Shown here piece by piece: positions 1 through 8,350 of a stretch of 39,901 nt of DNA. Under the pieces are notes generated by a model. That model had not been told where the DNA came from. It saw only the letters and a list, made by a program, of their open reading frames with translations, and made no database searches. The position numbers were made by a program, and so were the translations under genes. Source of the stretch: DASUTB01 sp036374835. Its GTDB lineage: Bacteria; Actinomycetota; Actinomycetes; Jiangellales; Jiangellaceae. The stretch is taken from the NCBI GenBank assembly GCA_036374835.1, contig DASUTB010000009.1:1-39901 (forward strand). The letters are read 5' to 3'. Every line of letters begins with the position of its first letter. The first letter of the stretch is position 1.

Positions 1-1371
1 CGGGAGGAGCGTGGACGGGGACAGGACGCCTCGTGGGTCCAGGGCTTGCTTGATGGCGCGCATCGTCGCGACGTCGACGTCCGACCGCTGCAAGCCGAGC
101 CACTGCCGCTTGGCGAGCCCGACGCCGTGTTCGGCGCTGATACTGCCACCGCGCTCGGCGACCAGCCGCAGCACGATCTCGGTCGCCTCGTCGGCGTCCT
201 CGAGCGGAACGCCGAGCAGTGTCGTGTGTGAATTGCCCTCGGCGAGATGACCGAAGGTCACGACCTCGACGCCCGGAAAGCGTGCGGTCACAGCGTCGCG
301 GACGGCGTCCTCCAGGTCGACATGCCGTCCGAGCGGTACGGCGACGTCCACTCGCACCGGTGCCACGCCGCGCTCGGCCGCCGCGGCGTTGACCGCCTCG
401 GGATGACTTTCGCGATACGCCCAGAGCCGCTCGGCGGGCGCCGCGTCCAGTGTCGCGTCCGCCACTAGGTCGGGCATGCTCGCCAGCGTTTCGGCGACTG
501 ACTCGACATCCCTGCCGGACACCTCGCACAACACATACACGGGATACGCCGCGGCGAACGGGCGACGCAGCCCGAGTTGCGCACACACCAGTTCGAGGCC
601 CTCGTTGTAGAAGTACTCGGCCGCTTCGATCGGATAGTCGTGGTGCCGGAGCCGGGCCACAACGTCATGCGCCGCGGCCAGCGTTGGGACGCCGGCGAGT
701 ACCGTGGTCACATCCGCCGGCGGATCGGCCAGGCGGAACAGCACTCTTGTGATCACTGCGAGCGTGCCTTCACTGCCGGTCAGCAGGCCGGGCAGGTCGT
801 AACCGACGTTGTCCTTGACCAGGCCGGTCCAGCGGCGCAACACTGATCCGTCGGCGAGCACCGCTTCGACGCCGGCCACCTGCGACCTGGTCGAGCCGTA
901 GCGGACGACCCGCAGCCCGCCGGCGTTGGTGGCGACGACACCGCCGAGCGTTGCCGACTCGCGCGCGCCGAGATCGATTCCGAGCACAAGCCCCGCGCTG
1001 GCGGCGGCTCGCTGCGCATCGGCGAGCGTCACACCAGCGCCGGCGGAGAGCGTCCGTCCCACCAGGTCCACCTCGACCCCGACCAGCCGGCGGGTGCTGA
1101 GCACGACCTCGCCGTTATGCGGGACGGATGCCCCTACCAGCCCGGTGTTGCCGCCCTGCGGGACGATCGCCACGCCGGCCGCGCCGCACGCCGCAACCAC
1201 CGCGGCAACCTCATCGGTCGATCCCGGCCGGACGACCGCTGCCGTCCGCCCGCGCCACCGCCCAGTCCAATCCGCGACATAACCATCGGTCAGCTCCGGA
1301 TCGGTGAGGACGTGGGACGGCCCGACGATGACCCCGAGCTTGTCGATCAGTTCCGATGCGTTGCCGGACAT
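1..1371 (-). CDS. FAD-binding oxidase/dehydrogenase, GlcD-like (3' end cut by window)
   Basis: Flavin-linked oxidoreductase of the FAD_binding_4 plus FAD-oxidase_C (GlcD/D-lactate dehydrogenase) type, probably oxidising a 2-hydroxy acid; the substrate cannot be told from sequence. It starts at the ATG at 1371 and stays open for 457 codons to base 1. Visible marks are the FAD-site segment PQGGNTGLVG (about residues 71-80), a TLGGVVATNAGG stretch near 145 and TGSEGTLAVIT further on, followed by the C-terminal cap with AEHGVGLAKR. The last visible residues (LDPRGVLSPS...) match the usual C-terminal end, so only a few codons should be missing. It is divergent from the leader/RIO kinase gene, with about 130 nt between them. 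Confidence 0.9.
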   Translation of the reverse strand, partial: MSGNASELIDKLGVIVGPSHVLTDPELTDGYVADWTGRWRGRTAAVVRPGSTDEVAAVVAACGAAGVAIVPQGGNTGLVGASVPHNGEVVLSTRRLVGVEVDLVGRTLSAGAGVTLADAQRAAASAGLVLGIDLGARESATLGGVVATNAGGLRVVRYGSTRSQVAGVEAVLADGSVLRRWTGLVKDNVGYDLPGLLTGSEGTLAVITRVLFRLADPPADVTTVLAGVPTLAAAHDVVARLRHHDYPIEAAEYFYNEGLELVCAQLGLRRPFAAAYPVYVLCEVSGRDVESVAETLASMPDLVADATLDAAPAERLWAYRESHPEAVNAAAAERGVAPVRVDVAVPLGRHVDLEDAVRDAVTARFPGVEVVTFGHLAEGNSHTTLLGVPLEDADEATEIVLRLVAERGGSISAEHGVGLAKRQWLGLQRSDVDVATMRAIKQALDPRGVLSPSTLLP

Positions 1372-1444
1372 GCCGCGAGCCTATCTCCGTGATCATCGGA
1401 CATGGTCGTCGGAAATGGGATTGCAGGTGGCCATCGCCGCCCGC

Positions 1445-1450
1445 TAGTGT
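1445..1450 (+). promoter_or_regulatory. Possible -10 box of the leader/RIO kinase transcript
   Basis: TAGTGT fits the actinobacterial TAnnnT -10 pattern and lies about 50 nt before the leader start. No clear -35 box is visible. Confidence 0.3.
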
Positions 1451-1497
1451 TCAGCCGTGGCGCAACAGGGCGCCGCGTATCCCAGGAGGGGGTGGAC

Positions 1498-1563
1498 GTG
1501 ATGGCTGTGAAGGTCCGTGTCTTCAACATGATCAACTGTTCCGCTCCCGGCGGTTCGCGCTAG
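1498..1563 (+). CDS. Putative short leader peptide upstream of RIO kinase
   Basis: A 21-codon ORF (GTG at 1498, or 20 codons from the ATG at 1501) ends in TAG at 1561-1563, 41 nt before the kinase start. It is preceded by AGGAGG at 1484-1489, a near-perfect Shine-Dalgarno at 8 nt from the GTG. The product is basic at first (AVKVRVF), contains one cysteine (INCSAPGG) and ends in Ser-Arg. Its ribosome site is stronger than those of many full genes here, which argues for translation. A role as an attenuator or translational leader is inference; I do not recognise the peptide. Confidence 0.45.
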   Translation: MMAVKVRVFNMINCSAPGGSR

Positions 1564-1604
1564 CACGCACTCGAGCCCGGGAGCATCCACACCCAGGAGT
1601 TCCC

Positions 1605-2528
1605 GTGGCACGCAAGCCAACCGAACTTTCCGACTTTCCACTAGGTACGCGACGTCGCCACGTCGCCGAAGAAGAACTGTTCACCGCCGAAGACCTCGCC
1701 CGTTTCGAGGCACTGCGAACCGACACCGACGTCATCGTCGACGACGGACCGCCCGAGGGCGACCGGTGGTCGATCTGGGACGAGTCCGAACCGCTCCAGC
1801 GCGGTCCGCGGCCCTTTCCGGAGTGGGTGATCACCGACTCCGGCGCCGTCGACTACGAGCTCGGCGTGCTCAAGACGGGCAAGGAGGCGGACGTCGTCCT
1901 GCTCGAACGCACCGTCCCGGGCGACGGGCGCACGTCCCTGCTCGCATCCAAGCGGTACCGCTCGGCCGAGCACATGATGTTCCACCGGTCAGCCGACTAC
2001 ACCGCCAGCCGCACCACTCGCAAGTCCCGTGACCGGCGCGCGCTGAACCGCAAGTCCACGTTCGGCCGCGAGGTGGCGTCCATGGAGTGGGCGACGGCCG
2101 AGTTCAATGCCCTCAAGGCGTTCTGCGAGGCGGGCGTGCCGGTTCCGTATCCGGTCCAGATCGTGGGCCGGGAGGTCATCATGGAGTTCATCGGGGCGGG
2201 ACGTTCTGCCGCCCCTCGCCTGGCGGAGATGCGCCCCGACGCCGATCAACTGGAAGACCTGTGGGATCAGGCGTACGACGCGGTGCTGCGGATCGCCGAA
2301 CTCGGCTACACGCACGGCGACCTGTCGGCGTACAACATCGTGGTGCACGATGGACGGCTCGTGGTCATCGACCTGCCGCAGATCGTCGACCTGTACATGA
2401 ACCCCCAGGGCACCGACTTCCTCGTCCGCGACGTCGAGAACCTGGGCGCGTGGTTCGAACAGCGGGGCCTAGGCAGGTCCGCCGTCGACGACCTTCTCGC
2501 CGACGTGCTGGCGATCGTGGCGCCCTAA
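1605..2528 (+). CDS. RIO-type atypical serine/threonine kinase
   Basis: 307-residue protein of the RIO1/RIO kinase family, which phosphorylates Ser/Thr; bacterial substrates are largely unknown. The nucleotide loop is GKEADVV (from residue 92), the ATP lysine is in ASKRYR (K116), the catalytic loop HGDLSAYN is at 237-244 and the metal-binding Asp is in IDLPQ (D256). All invariant residues expected of an active kinase are present. The GTG at 1605 is chosen because AGGAG lies 5 nt upstream; the reading frame is open further upstream, but that region holds the leader ORF in another frame. Its stop overlaps the convergent lipoprotein stop by 4 nt. Confidence 0.85.
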   Translation: MARKPTELSDFPLGTRRRHVAEEELFTAEDLARFEALRTDTDVIVDDGPPEGDRWSIWDESEPLQRGPRPFPEWVITDSGAVDYELGVLKTGKEADVVLLERTVPGDGRTSLLASKRYRSAEHMMFHRSADYTASRTTRKSRDRRALNRKSTFGREVASMEWATAEFNALKAFCEAGVPVPYPVQIVGREVIMEFIGAGRSAAPRLAEMRPDADQLEDLWDQAYDAVLRIAELGYTHGDLSAYNIVVHDGRLVVIDLPQIVDLYMNPQGTDFLVRDVENLGAWFEQRGLGRSAVDDLLADVLAIVAP

Positions 2529-3112
2529 CCCGGTGGCGCGGGATTCCCGTCGGGTTGGAGGACGTACCACAGGCCCCCGTTGAGGTTGACGTTGTGGCAT
2601 TTCACCTCGCCGGGGCCCTCGTGCGCGTAGTAGTACAGCGGATGATCATTGTAGGTGACCTGGATCGAGCCGTCGGAGCGCTCGGTGGTGCCGAGCAGGT
2701 CGGAGTCGAGGTTGCCGGTGGCTCGGGGCGTCCCCTCGGTGAGCACCGGCGGCCACGCCTCGGCACAGTCGTCGTAGCACTCCGGCGTGGCGGTGCGTTC
2801 CACCTCGAACATGTAGATCGCCTGGTCGTTCGCGTCGAAGAGCATCTCACCGAACTGGCTGTCGCCGGAAGTGATGACCGTCCCGTCGGCGACTTCTTCT
2901 TCCGGCTCCGGAGTAGGTGACGGGCTCGTCGGCGCCGTCGTCAGTTCCTCGGACGGCTCGGGTTCCGGCGTCCCAGGTGCGGTCGTGGCCGGCGCAGGTG
3001 TGGTCGCCGCCGGGGTCGTCGTCTCGCCGGAGGCGGCATCCGGCTCGTCACCGGACGCGCAGGCGTTCGCCAAGACAATGCCGACGATCAGAAACGCGAC
3101 GATTCTCGTCAT
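2525..3112 (-). CDS. Secreted lipoprotein with COG4315/Lipoprotein_15-type repeats
   Basis: 195-residue exported protein. The N-terminus MTRIVAFLIVGIVLANAC looks like a lipoprotein signal peptide with the lipidated cysteine at position 18, although the lipobox (ANAC) is not ideal. A low-complexity Thr/Pro/Glu linker (about residues 22-75) precedes a domain with GEMLFDANDQAIYMFEVE, a CYDDCAEAWPPVL cysteine pair and the GLWYVLQPDG end typical of the secreted repeat family PF03640/COG4315, whose function is not settled. The start at 3112 is chosen because the upstream extension of the frame carries no signal sequence. It is tail-to-tail with the RIO kinase. Confidence 0.8.
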   Translation of the reverse strand: MTRIVAFLIVGIVLANACASGDEPDAASGETTTPAATTPAPATTAPGTPEPEPSEELTTAPTSPSPTPEPEEEVADGTVITSGDSQFGEMLFDANDQAIYMFEVERTATPECYDDCAEAWPPVLTEGTPRATGNLDSDLLGTTERSDGSIQVTYNDHPLYYYAHEGPGEVKCHNVNLNGGLWYVLQPDGNPAPPG

Positions 3113-3253
3113 TCGCCGCAGCCTACGTGACCAAAGATGATCTGTCTGCTCCGCCGTCGAGCTCTGCGGCGGCGGTGAAATCGCCGCGCGGGGCACCGTC
3201 CCATCCAGATTTGCAGCCACCGAGCGCGATGTACAGAGTCCTCGTGTGTTGAG

Positions 3254-3301
3254 CCTGCGTACCGGGCGCACTGATGCGCCCAGGTACGCAGGACGCAGGC
3301 T
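3254..3301. other. Strong hairpin with a competing alternative stem, upstream of clpB
   Basis: In the 361-nt gap between the lipoprotein and clpB, CCTGCGTACC-GGGCGCA (3254-3270) pairs with TGCGCCC (3275-3281) and GGTACGCAGG (3283-3292): 17 base pairs with one bulged A and a CTGA loop. A second, mutually exclusive 9-bp pairing joins AGCCTGCGT (3252-3260) to ACGCAGGCT (3293-3301). There is no T-tract, so it is not a canonical terminator. It could be part of an unannotated RNA or a U-less terminator. The rest of this gap holds only the HAIR operator; I see no gene in it. Confidence 0.6.
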
Positions 3302-3401
3302 GGGCCACGTGCCCGCCTATCCTCGACGAGCCTCGCCGAGGAGGCCCGGCTGCGGCGAACAGTGCCAAGTGGGGTGCGGCTCGGGCCGCCGACGTGGCAT
3401 A

Positions 3402-3422
3402 GTTGAGTGGAATAGACTCAAC
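3402..3422. promoter_or_regulatory. HAIR element (HspR operator) of clpB
   Basis: GTTGAGT-N7-ACTCAAC at 3402-3408 and 3416-3422 matches the HAIR inverted repeat (CTTGAGT-N7-ACTCAAG) bound by the heat-shock repressor HspR, apart from the outermost base pair. It lies 51 nt upstream of the clpB start, the usual arrangement in actinobacteria. hspR itself is not in this window. Confidence 0.9.
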
Positions 3423-3473
3423 TTTGACGAACGTTGTTTCTGACGGACCTGCTAGCAATGGACCGGGAGAACG

Positions 3474-6065
3474 ATGAACGACCAGCTCACCACGAAAGCC
3501 CAGGAAGCGCTGTCGGTGGCCGTGCGGACGGCGGCGACGGCGGGTAATCCCCAGGTCGAGCCGCTGCACATCCTGAATGCGTTGCTTGCCCAGAGCGAGG
3601 GCATCACCGTGCCGTTGCTCGAGGCGGCGGGCGCGGATGTCACCGCGCTCCGGCGTGATGCCGAGGCGGCGGGGAACGCGATGCCGTCGGCGTCCGGATC
3701 GACCGTCGGCTCCCCGAGCCTGGCCCGACAGACGTACGCCGTCCTGTCCCACGCCGGTGAGGTGGCACGCGAACTCGACGACGAGTACATCTCCACCGAG
3801 CATTTGCTCGTCGGCCTCGCCCACGTCGAGTCGCCGGTCAAGGAACTACTGGCCAGGCACGATGTGACCGCAGACCGGTTGCGAGCGGCGTTCACTCAGG
3901 TCCGCGGCAGTGGACGGGTGACGAGCCCGGATCCAGAGGGCACCTACGACGCACTCAACAAGTACGGCATCGACCTCACCGAGCGAGCCCGCGAAGGCAA
4001 GGTCGACCCGGTGATCGGACGCGACTCGGAGATCCGCCGCGTCGTGCAGGTCCTGTCCCGCCGGACGAAGAACAACCCGGTACTGATCGGTGAGCCGGGG
4101 GTCGGAAAGACCGCCGTCGTCGAAGGGCTGGCCCAGCGCATCGTCGCAGGTGACGTACCTGAGTCGCTGCGCGGCAAGCGTCTCGTCGCGCTCGACCTCA
4201 GCGCGATGGTGGCCGGGGCGAAATACCGCGGCGAGTTCGAGGAGCGGCTCAAGGCGGTCCTGGACGAGATCAAGGCGAGCGAGGGCGAGGTCGTCACGTT
4301 TATCGACGAGCTGCACACCGTGATCGGTGCGGGCGCCGGCGGCGATTCGGCGATGGACGCCGGCAACATGCTCAAGCCGATGCTGGCCCGCGGTGAGCTA
4401 CGGATGGTCGGTGCCACGACGCTGGACGAGTACCGGGAGCGCATCGAGAAGGACCCGGCCTTCGAGCGGCGCTTCCAGCAGGTGTACGTCGGCGAACCGA
4501 GTGTCGAGGACACCATCGCCATCCTGCGCGGGCTGCGGGAGCGCTACGAGGCGCACCACAAGGTGCAGATCTCGGACGCCGCCCTGGTCGCCGCCGCGTC
4601 GCTCTCGGACAGGTACATCACCGGGCGTCAGCTACCGGACAAGGCGATCGACCTGGTGGACGAGGCCGCGTCCCGGCTGCGCATGGAGATCGACTCCTCA
4701 CCGGTCGAGATCGATACGCTGCGCCGTACCGTCGACCGGCTCAAGATGGAGGAGCTGGCGCTGGACAAGGAGTCCGACGACGCGTCCCGCGAGCGGCTGA
4801 ACCGGCTGCGCGCCGAGCTGGCCGACACCGAAGAGGAGTTGCGCGCACTCGAAGCCCGCTGGGAGGGTGAGAAGGCCGCACTGAACCGCGTCGGCGCGCT
4901 CAAGGAGCAGCTCGACGACCTGCGCGGGCAGGCCGAGCGTAAGCAGCGTGACGGCGACCTGGCCGGTGCCAGCGAGATCCTCTACGGGCGTATTCCCGAG
5001 CTCGAGCGCGAGCTGGCGGCCGCGTCGGAGGCCGAAGCGCAGGCGCAGGATGCACCTGACGCCATGGTCAAGGAAGAGGTCGGTTCGGACGACGTGGCCG
5101 ACGTGGTGAGCGCATGGACCGGAATCCCGGCCGGCCGGCTGCTCGAGGGCGAGACCGGCAAGCTGTTGCGTATGGAGGACGAGCTCGGACGCCGGGTTGT
5201 CGGCCAGAAGCAGGCGATCACCGCGGTATCGGACGCCGTCCGGCGCGCCCGCGCCGGCATCGCCGACCCCGACCGCCCGACCGGCTCGTTCCTGTTCCTC
5301 GGCCCCACCGGTGTGGGCAAGACTGAGCTGGCCAAGGCGCTGGCCGGCTTCCTGTTCGACGACGACCGTGCCATGGTCCGCATCGACATGAGCGAATACG
5401 GCGAGAAGCATTCCGTCGCCCGGCTGGTCGGCGCGCCGCCCGGTTATGTGGGATACGAGGAGGGTGGTCAGCTGACCGAGGCGGTGCGGCGCCGTCCGTA
5501 CTCGGTGATCCTGCTGGACGAGGTGGAGAAGGCGCACCCCGAGGTCTTCGACGTGCTGCTGCAGGTGCTGGACGACGGACGGCTCACCGACGGCCAGGGC
5601 CACACCGTCGACTTCCGCAACGCGATCCTGATCCTGACGTCGAACCTCGGCTCGGTGTTCCTGGCCGATCCGTCGCTGGACGAGTCGGCCAAACGCGAGA
5701 AGGCGATGGAGGTCGTCCGCGCCTCGTTCAAGCCGGAGTTCCTGAACCGGCTGGATGACACGGTCATGTTCAACGCACTCGGCACCGGTGAGCTGGCGCG
5801 CATCGTCGATATCCAAGTCGATCAGCTGGCCCGGCGCCTGGCCGATCGCCGCTTGGAGCTCGAGGTGACCGACGCGGCGAAGGAGTGGCTGGCGCTCACC
5901 GGCTACGACCCGGTCTACGGTGCGCGACCGCTGCGGCGTCTCGTCCAGTCCGCGATCGGCGACAAGCTTGCCAAAGCGATACTCGCCGGCGAGATTCACG
6001 ACGGTGACACCGTGCTCGTAGATCTCGACGAGTCCGCCGATACGCTCAGCGTCACTCGAAAATGA
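3474..6065 (+). CDS. clpB: ATP-dependent disaggregase ClpB (Hsp100)
   Basis: 863-residue AAA+ chaperone that, with DnaK, threads and resolves protein aggregates in the cytoplasm. Domain order is complete: N-domain (1-150), NBD1 with Walker A GEPGVGKT (206-213), Walker B FIDELHT (about 275-281) and arginine finger FERRFQ, the coiled-coil M-domain (about 405-525), then NBD2 with Walker A GPTGVGKT (610-617), Walker B LLDEVEKAHPEV (about 679) and sensor-2 GARPLRR near 817. The length is normal for the family. GGGAGA precedes the ATG by 3 nt. HspR control is indicated by the HAIR box. Its TGA stop is the first part of a family B repeat. Confidence 0.98.
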   Translation: MNDQLTTKAQEALSVAVRTAATAGNPQVEPLHILNALLAQSEGITVPLLEAAGADVTALRRDAEAAGNAMPSASGSTVGSPSLARQTYAVLSHAGEVARELDDEYISTEHLLVGLAHVESPVKELLARHDVTADRLRAAFTQVRGSGRVTSPDPEGTYDALNKYGIDLTERAREGKVDPVIGRDSEIRRVVQVLSRRTKNNPVLIGEPGVGKTAVVEGLAQRIVAGDVPESLRGKRLVALDLSAMVAGAKYRGEFEERLKAVLDEIKASEGEVVTFIDELHTVIGAGAGGDSAMDAGNMLKPMLARGELRMVGATTLDEYRERIEKDPAFERRFQQVYVGEPSVEDTIAILRGLRERYEAHHKVQISDAALVAAASLSDRYITGRQLPDKAIDLVDEAASRLRMEIDSSPVEIDTLRRTVDRLKMEELALDKESDDASRERLNRLRAELADTEEELRALEARWEGEKAALNRVGALKEQLDDLRGQAERKQRDGDLAGASEILYGRIPELERELAAASEAEAQAQDAPDAMVKEEVGSDDVADVVSAWTGIPAGRLLEGETGKLLRMEDELGRRVVGQKQAITAVSDAVRRARAGIADPDRPTGSFLFLGPTGVGKTELAKALAGFLFDDDRAMVRIDMSEYGEKHSVARLVGAPPGYVGYEEGGQLTEAVRRRPYSVILLDEVEKAHPEVFDVLLQVLDDGRLTDGQGHTVDFRNAILILTSNLGSVFLADPSLDESAKREKAMEVVRASFKPEFLNRLDDTVMFNALGTGELARIVDIQVDQLARRLADRRLELEVTDAAKEWLALTGYDPVYGARPLRRLVQSAIGDKLAKAILAGEIHDGDTVLVDLDESADTLSVTRK

Positions 6066-6115
6066 CCACGTTAAGCCGGTAATCACCCGCTTTACGTCGC
6101 CTGTAACCCCAGCAT
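6061..6115 (+). repeat. Family B intergenic repeat, short copy, with hairpin
   Basis: The first 20 bp (AATGACCACGTTAAGCCGGT) are identical to 23098-23117 after purA. The following sequence is a shortened version of the longer copies. Within it ACGTTAAGC (6068-6076) and GCTTTACGT (6089-6097) form a 9-bp stem with one mismatch, which could act as a clpB terminator. The clpB stop codon (6063-6065) lies inside the repeat. Confidence 0.65.
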
Positions 6116-6175
6116 CGTACGGAATTGCTCCGCATCGGCCGGGCTTGCCAGATCGATTCGCGGGACAATGGACTC

Positions 6176-6406
6176 ATGCGAGGCGATCGGGTCGAGATCG
6201 TCGTCGACGCGGGCGACGGCGTCCGCACGTACGAGATCACAGCCACCAAGGCGGGTCGCAGGGTTGAGATCACCCAGGGCCGAGGCGTGGTCGAGGTCAC
6301 GGAGGTGACCCGCACCGGTGTCGCCGTCCGCACGGCCCGATTCATGTCGTCCCGAGTTCTCGCCCTGGTCGAGCATCCGGCGGACGGCGCCCCACGTGCA
6401 CCGTGA
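6176..6406 (+). CDS. Small protein of unknown function downstream of clpB
   Basis: 76-residue protein, chosen to start at ATG 6176. It appears all-beta: it alternates hydrophobic and charged residues (RVEIVVDAGDGVRTYEI, RRVEITQGRGVVEVTEVTRTG) and ends in a proline-rich tail. There is no signal peptide or membrane segment. I do not recognise a named family. The gene is in the same direction as clpB, 110 nt downstream, with the family B hairpin between them, and it is followed 58 nt later by the SDR gene. There is no clear ribosome-binding site. Codon use fits the neighbours, which supports a real gene. Confidence 0.65.
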   Translation: MRGDRVEIVVDAGDGVRTYEITATKAGRRVEITQGRGVVEVTEVTRTGVAVRTARFMSSRVLALVEHPADGAPRAP

Positions 6407-6464
6407 GTGGAATGTTCGCCTTTGTGCCTCGGACTGACCCGGCACGATATGAGAGGCTCGAATC

Positions 6465-7247
6465 ATGCCCACTGCGCTGATCACTGGCCCGACCTCTGGA
6501 ATCGGCGCGGCGTTCGCCCGCCGGCTCGCCGCTTCCGGCCATGACCTGGTTCTCGTCTCCCGGCAGGTCGGACGTCTCGAGCAGACCGCCGATGTGCTCC
6601 GCGACGCGCACGACATCGGCGTCGATGTGCTTCCGGCCGATCTGGCAACCCATGACGGCATGAAGCTGGTCGAGGCCCGCCTGCGGGACGACGACTATCC
6701 CATCGACCTGCTCGTCAACAACGCCGGGTTCACACTGAAGAAACCGTTCCTCGTCAACGACATCGAGGATGAGGAGGCCATGCTCAACATCCTCGTGCTC
6801 GCCGTCCTGCGGCTGACCCACGCGGCACTGCCCGGCATGATCGAACGCGGTGCCGGAGCGGTCGTCAACGTCAGCTCCATCGCGGGATGGCTGCCGCGCG
6901 GGACCTACAGCGCGGCCAAGGCTTGGGTGATGTCCTTCAGCGAGGGCATGGCGACGGCGACGGCCGGCACCGGCGTCCGGGTGATGGCGCTCGCACCGGG
7001 TTTCGTCCGCACCGAGTTCCATCAGCGTGCGCAGATCGACATGTCGACGATCTCTGACCGGATGTGGCTGGACGCCGACGAACTCGTCACCGTGGCGCTC
7101 AACGACCTGCGCCGAGGCAAGGTCGTGTCGGTACCGAGTGCACGGTACAAGGCGGCGCGCTTCCTGCTCACCAAAGCGCCGCGGCGCCTGGTGAAGGCGA
7201 CGGGCAAACGCCACCCCGCTGGCCGCCGCTTCCAACAGCGATCATGA
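6465..7247 (+). CDS. Short-chain dehydrogenase/reductase (SDR)
   Basis: 260-residue classical SDR that uses NAD(P)H to oxidise or reduce a carbonyl/alcohol; the substrate is unknown. The Rossmann motif TGPTSGIG is at 7-14, NNAG at 85-88, and the catalytic Ser (VNVSS, 134-138), Tyr148 and Lys152 (YSAAK) are intact. The C-terminus has an extra basic tail (KAPRRLVKATGKRHPAGRRF), which may contact membrane or RNA, as in other DltE-like SDRs. GAGAGG lies before the ATG. The stop codon lies within ATCATGA next to repeat A1. Confidence 0.92.
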   Translation: MPTALITGPTSGIGAAFARRLAASGHDLVLVSRQVGRLEQTADVLRDAHDIGVDVLPADLATHDGMKLVEARLRDDDYPIDLLVNNAGFTLKKPFLVNDIEDEEAMLNILVLAVLRLTHAALPGMIERGAGAVVNVSSIAGWLPRGTYSAAKAWVMSFSEGMATATAGTGVRVMALAPGFVRTEFHQRAQIDMSTISDRMWLDADELVTVALNDLRRGKVVSVPSARYKAARFLLTKAPRRLVKATGKRHPAGRRFQQRS

Positions 7248-7250
7248 TTG

Positions 7251-7299
7251 TGATCATGAAGCTCAACTGGTTGTTTTCGAGTGAATCGGGTTCATGATC
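7251..7299 (+). repeat. Family A intergenic repeat, copy 1 (TGATCATGAA...TTCATGATC)
   Basis: 49 bp running from TGATCATGAA to TTCATGATC. By eye 37 of 49 positions match the 5' part of copy 2 at 8331-8392, in the same orientation. The ends are inverted copies of one another. It lies 4 nt after the SDR stop, next to a second small palindrome (GATCATGAT-TG-TGATCATG). Confidence 0.7.
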
Positions 7300-7381
7300 T
7301 TCTGACATCGTCGACGAAACGGCTGAGTTATCCACATCCTTGATCGGTGCGGTTCTCGGATGGCCGCCGGCCGGCCAGATT

Positions 7382-8350
7382 GTGGACGTGTTCGACTACC
7401 TTCCCAAGCCGCTTCGTGACGTCGCCACCGCGCAGGCCGGTGTGATCAGCCGTGCCGACGCAACAGCGCGTGGTGTAAGTGATGCGGTCATCCGCCGCGC
7501 CGTGCAACGCGGCACGTGGCGACGGATCCACCCGAGGGTCTACTCGGTATCGCCCACGCCGCTGACCCGCGAGGGACTTCTGTGGGCGGCGTTGCTCTAC
7601 GCGGGGCTTGGCGCGACGCTGAGCCATGAGACCGCAGCCGAAGTCTGGGGACTGGACGAGCCACGAGGGCAGATCGTCCACGTAACGATCCCAGTCACGC
7701 GGCGGGTGCGGTCCGTGTCAACGGTTCGGATCCACTACGCACACCGGCTCTCGACCAGCCGACACCCGACGCGAATACCACCCGTGACGCGAATTGAAGA
7801 CACGGTGCTGGACCTCATCGACCGGGCGCGAGACGTGGACGAGGTCGTGATGTGGCTCACCCGTAGTTGCCAGCGTCGCCTGACAACGCCGGAGCGATTA
7901 GGACTCTCGCTCGAAGCACGTAAGAAGATCCGCTGGCGGGGCGACGTTGAAAGCATCCTCAGCGACGTTGCGCACGGGGCGGAGTCGGCTTTGGAGCTGT
8001 CGTACCTCAAGCGTGTCGAGCGGGCGCACGAGTTGCCCCGCGGATCGCGGCAACGACGGCGCCGAGTCGGTGGTCGCGTCCGCTATTCGGACGTGGAGTA
8101 CGAGGAGTTCGACGTGATCGTGGAGCTGGACGGCAAGGTGGGACACATCGAGGAGGCTGTATTCCGCGATCACCGCCGGGACAATGCTGCCGCACGCCAG
8201 GGCCGAATCACGCTACGGTACGGATGGGCCGATACCACTCGACGGGCATGCGCCATCGCGGTGGAAGTCGCTGTCGTGCTCCGCCAGCGGGGCTGGGTGG
8301 GTTCGCCACGTCCGTGCGGGCCCCGTTGCGTGATCATGAATTCGAGCTAG
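7382..8350 (+). CDS. AbiEi-like N-terminal domain plus DUF559 nuclease-fold protein
   Basis: About 322 residues from GTG 7382. The N-terminal part (LRDVATAQAGVISRADATARGVSDAVIRRAVQRGTWRRIHPRVYSV) is a winged-helix domain of the AbiEi antitoxin type. The C-terminal part is DUF559-like with a PD-(D/E)XK (Vsr-like) core: SALELSYL, then FDVIVELDGKVGH and a following FRDHRRDN. Such fusions are common in actinobacteria; whether they act as antitoxins, nucleases or both is unknown. No AbiEii toxin partner is adjacent. The gene is bracketed by repeats A1 and A2, and A2 encodes its last six residues and leads into the stop. The start has no obvious ribosome site, so it is uncertain. Confidence 0.8.
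   Translation: MDVFDYLPKPLRDVATAQAGVISRADATARGVSDAVIRRAVQRGTWRRIHPRVYSVSPTPLTREGLLWAALLYAGLGATLSHETAAEVWGLDEPRGQIVHVTIPVTRRVRSVSTVRIHYAHRLSTSRHPTRIPPVTRIEDTVLDLIDRARDVDEVVMWLTRSCQRRLTTPERLGLSLEARKKIRWRGDVESILSDVAHGAESALELSYLKRVERAHELPRGSRQRRRRVGGRVRYSDVEYEEFDVIVELDGKVGHIEEAVFRDHRRDNAAARQGRITLRYGWADTTRRACAIAVEVAVVLRQRGWVGSPRPCGPRCVIMNSS

Noticed and set aside
4698..6086. Long minus-strand ORF of 462 codons under clpB
   Set aside because: It is antisense to the clearly coding clpB and has no domain of its own.
7328..7336. TTATCCACA, a perfect DnaA box
   Set aside because: It is a single site in a 134-nt gap and the region lacks dnaA, dnaN or a box cluster. A similar TTTTCCACA at 21669 is also alone, so neither is called an origin.
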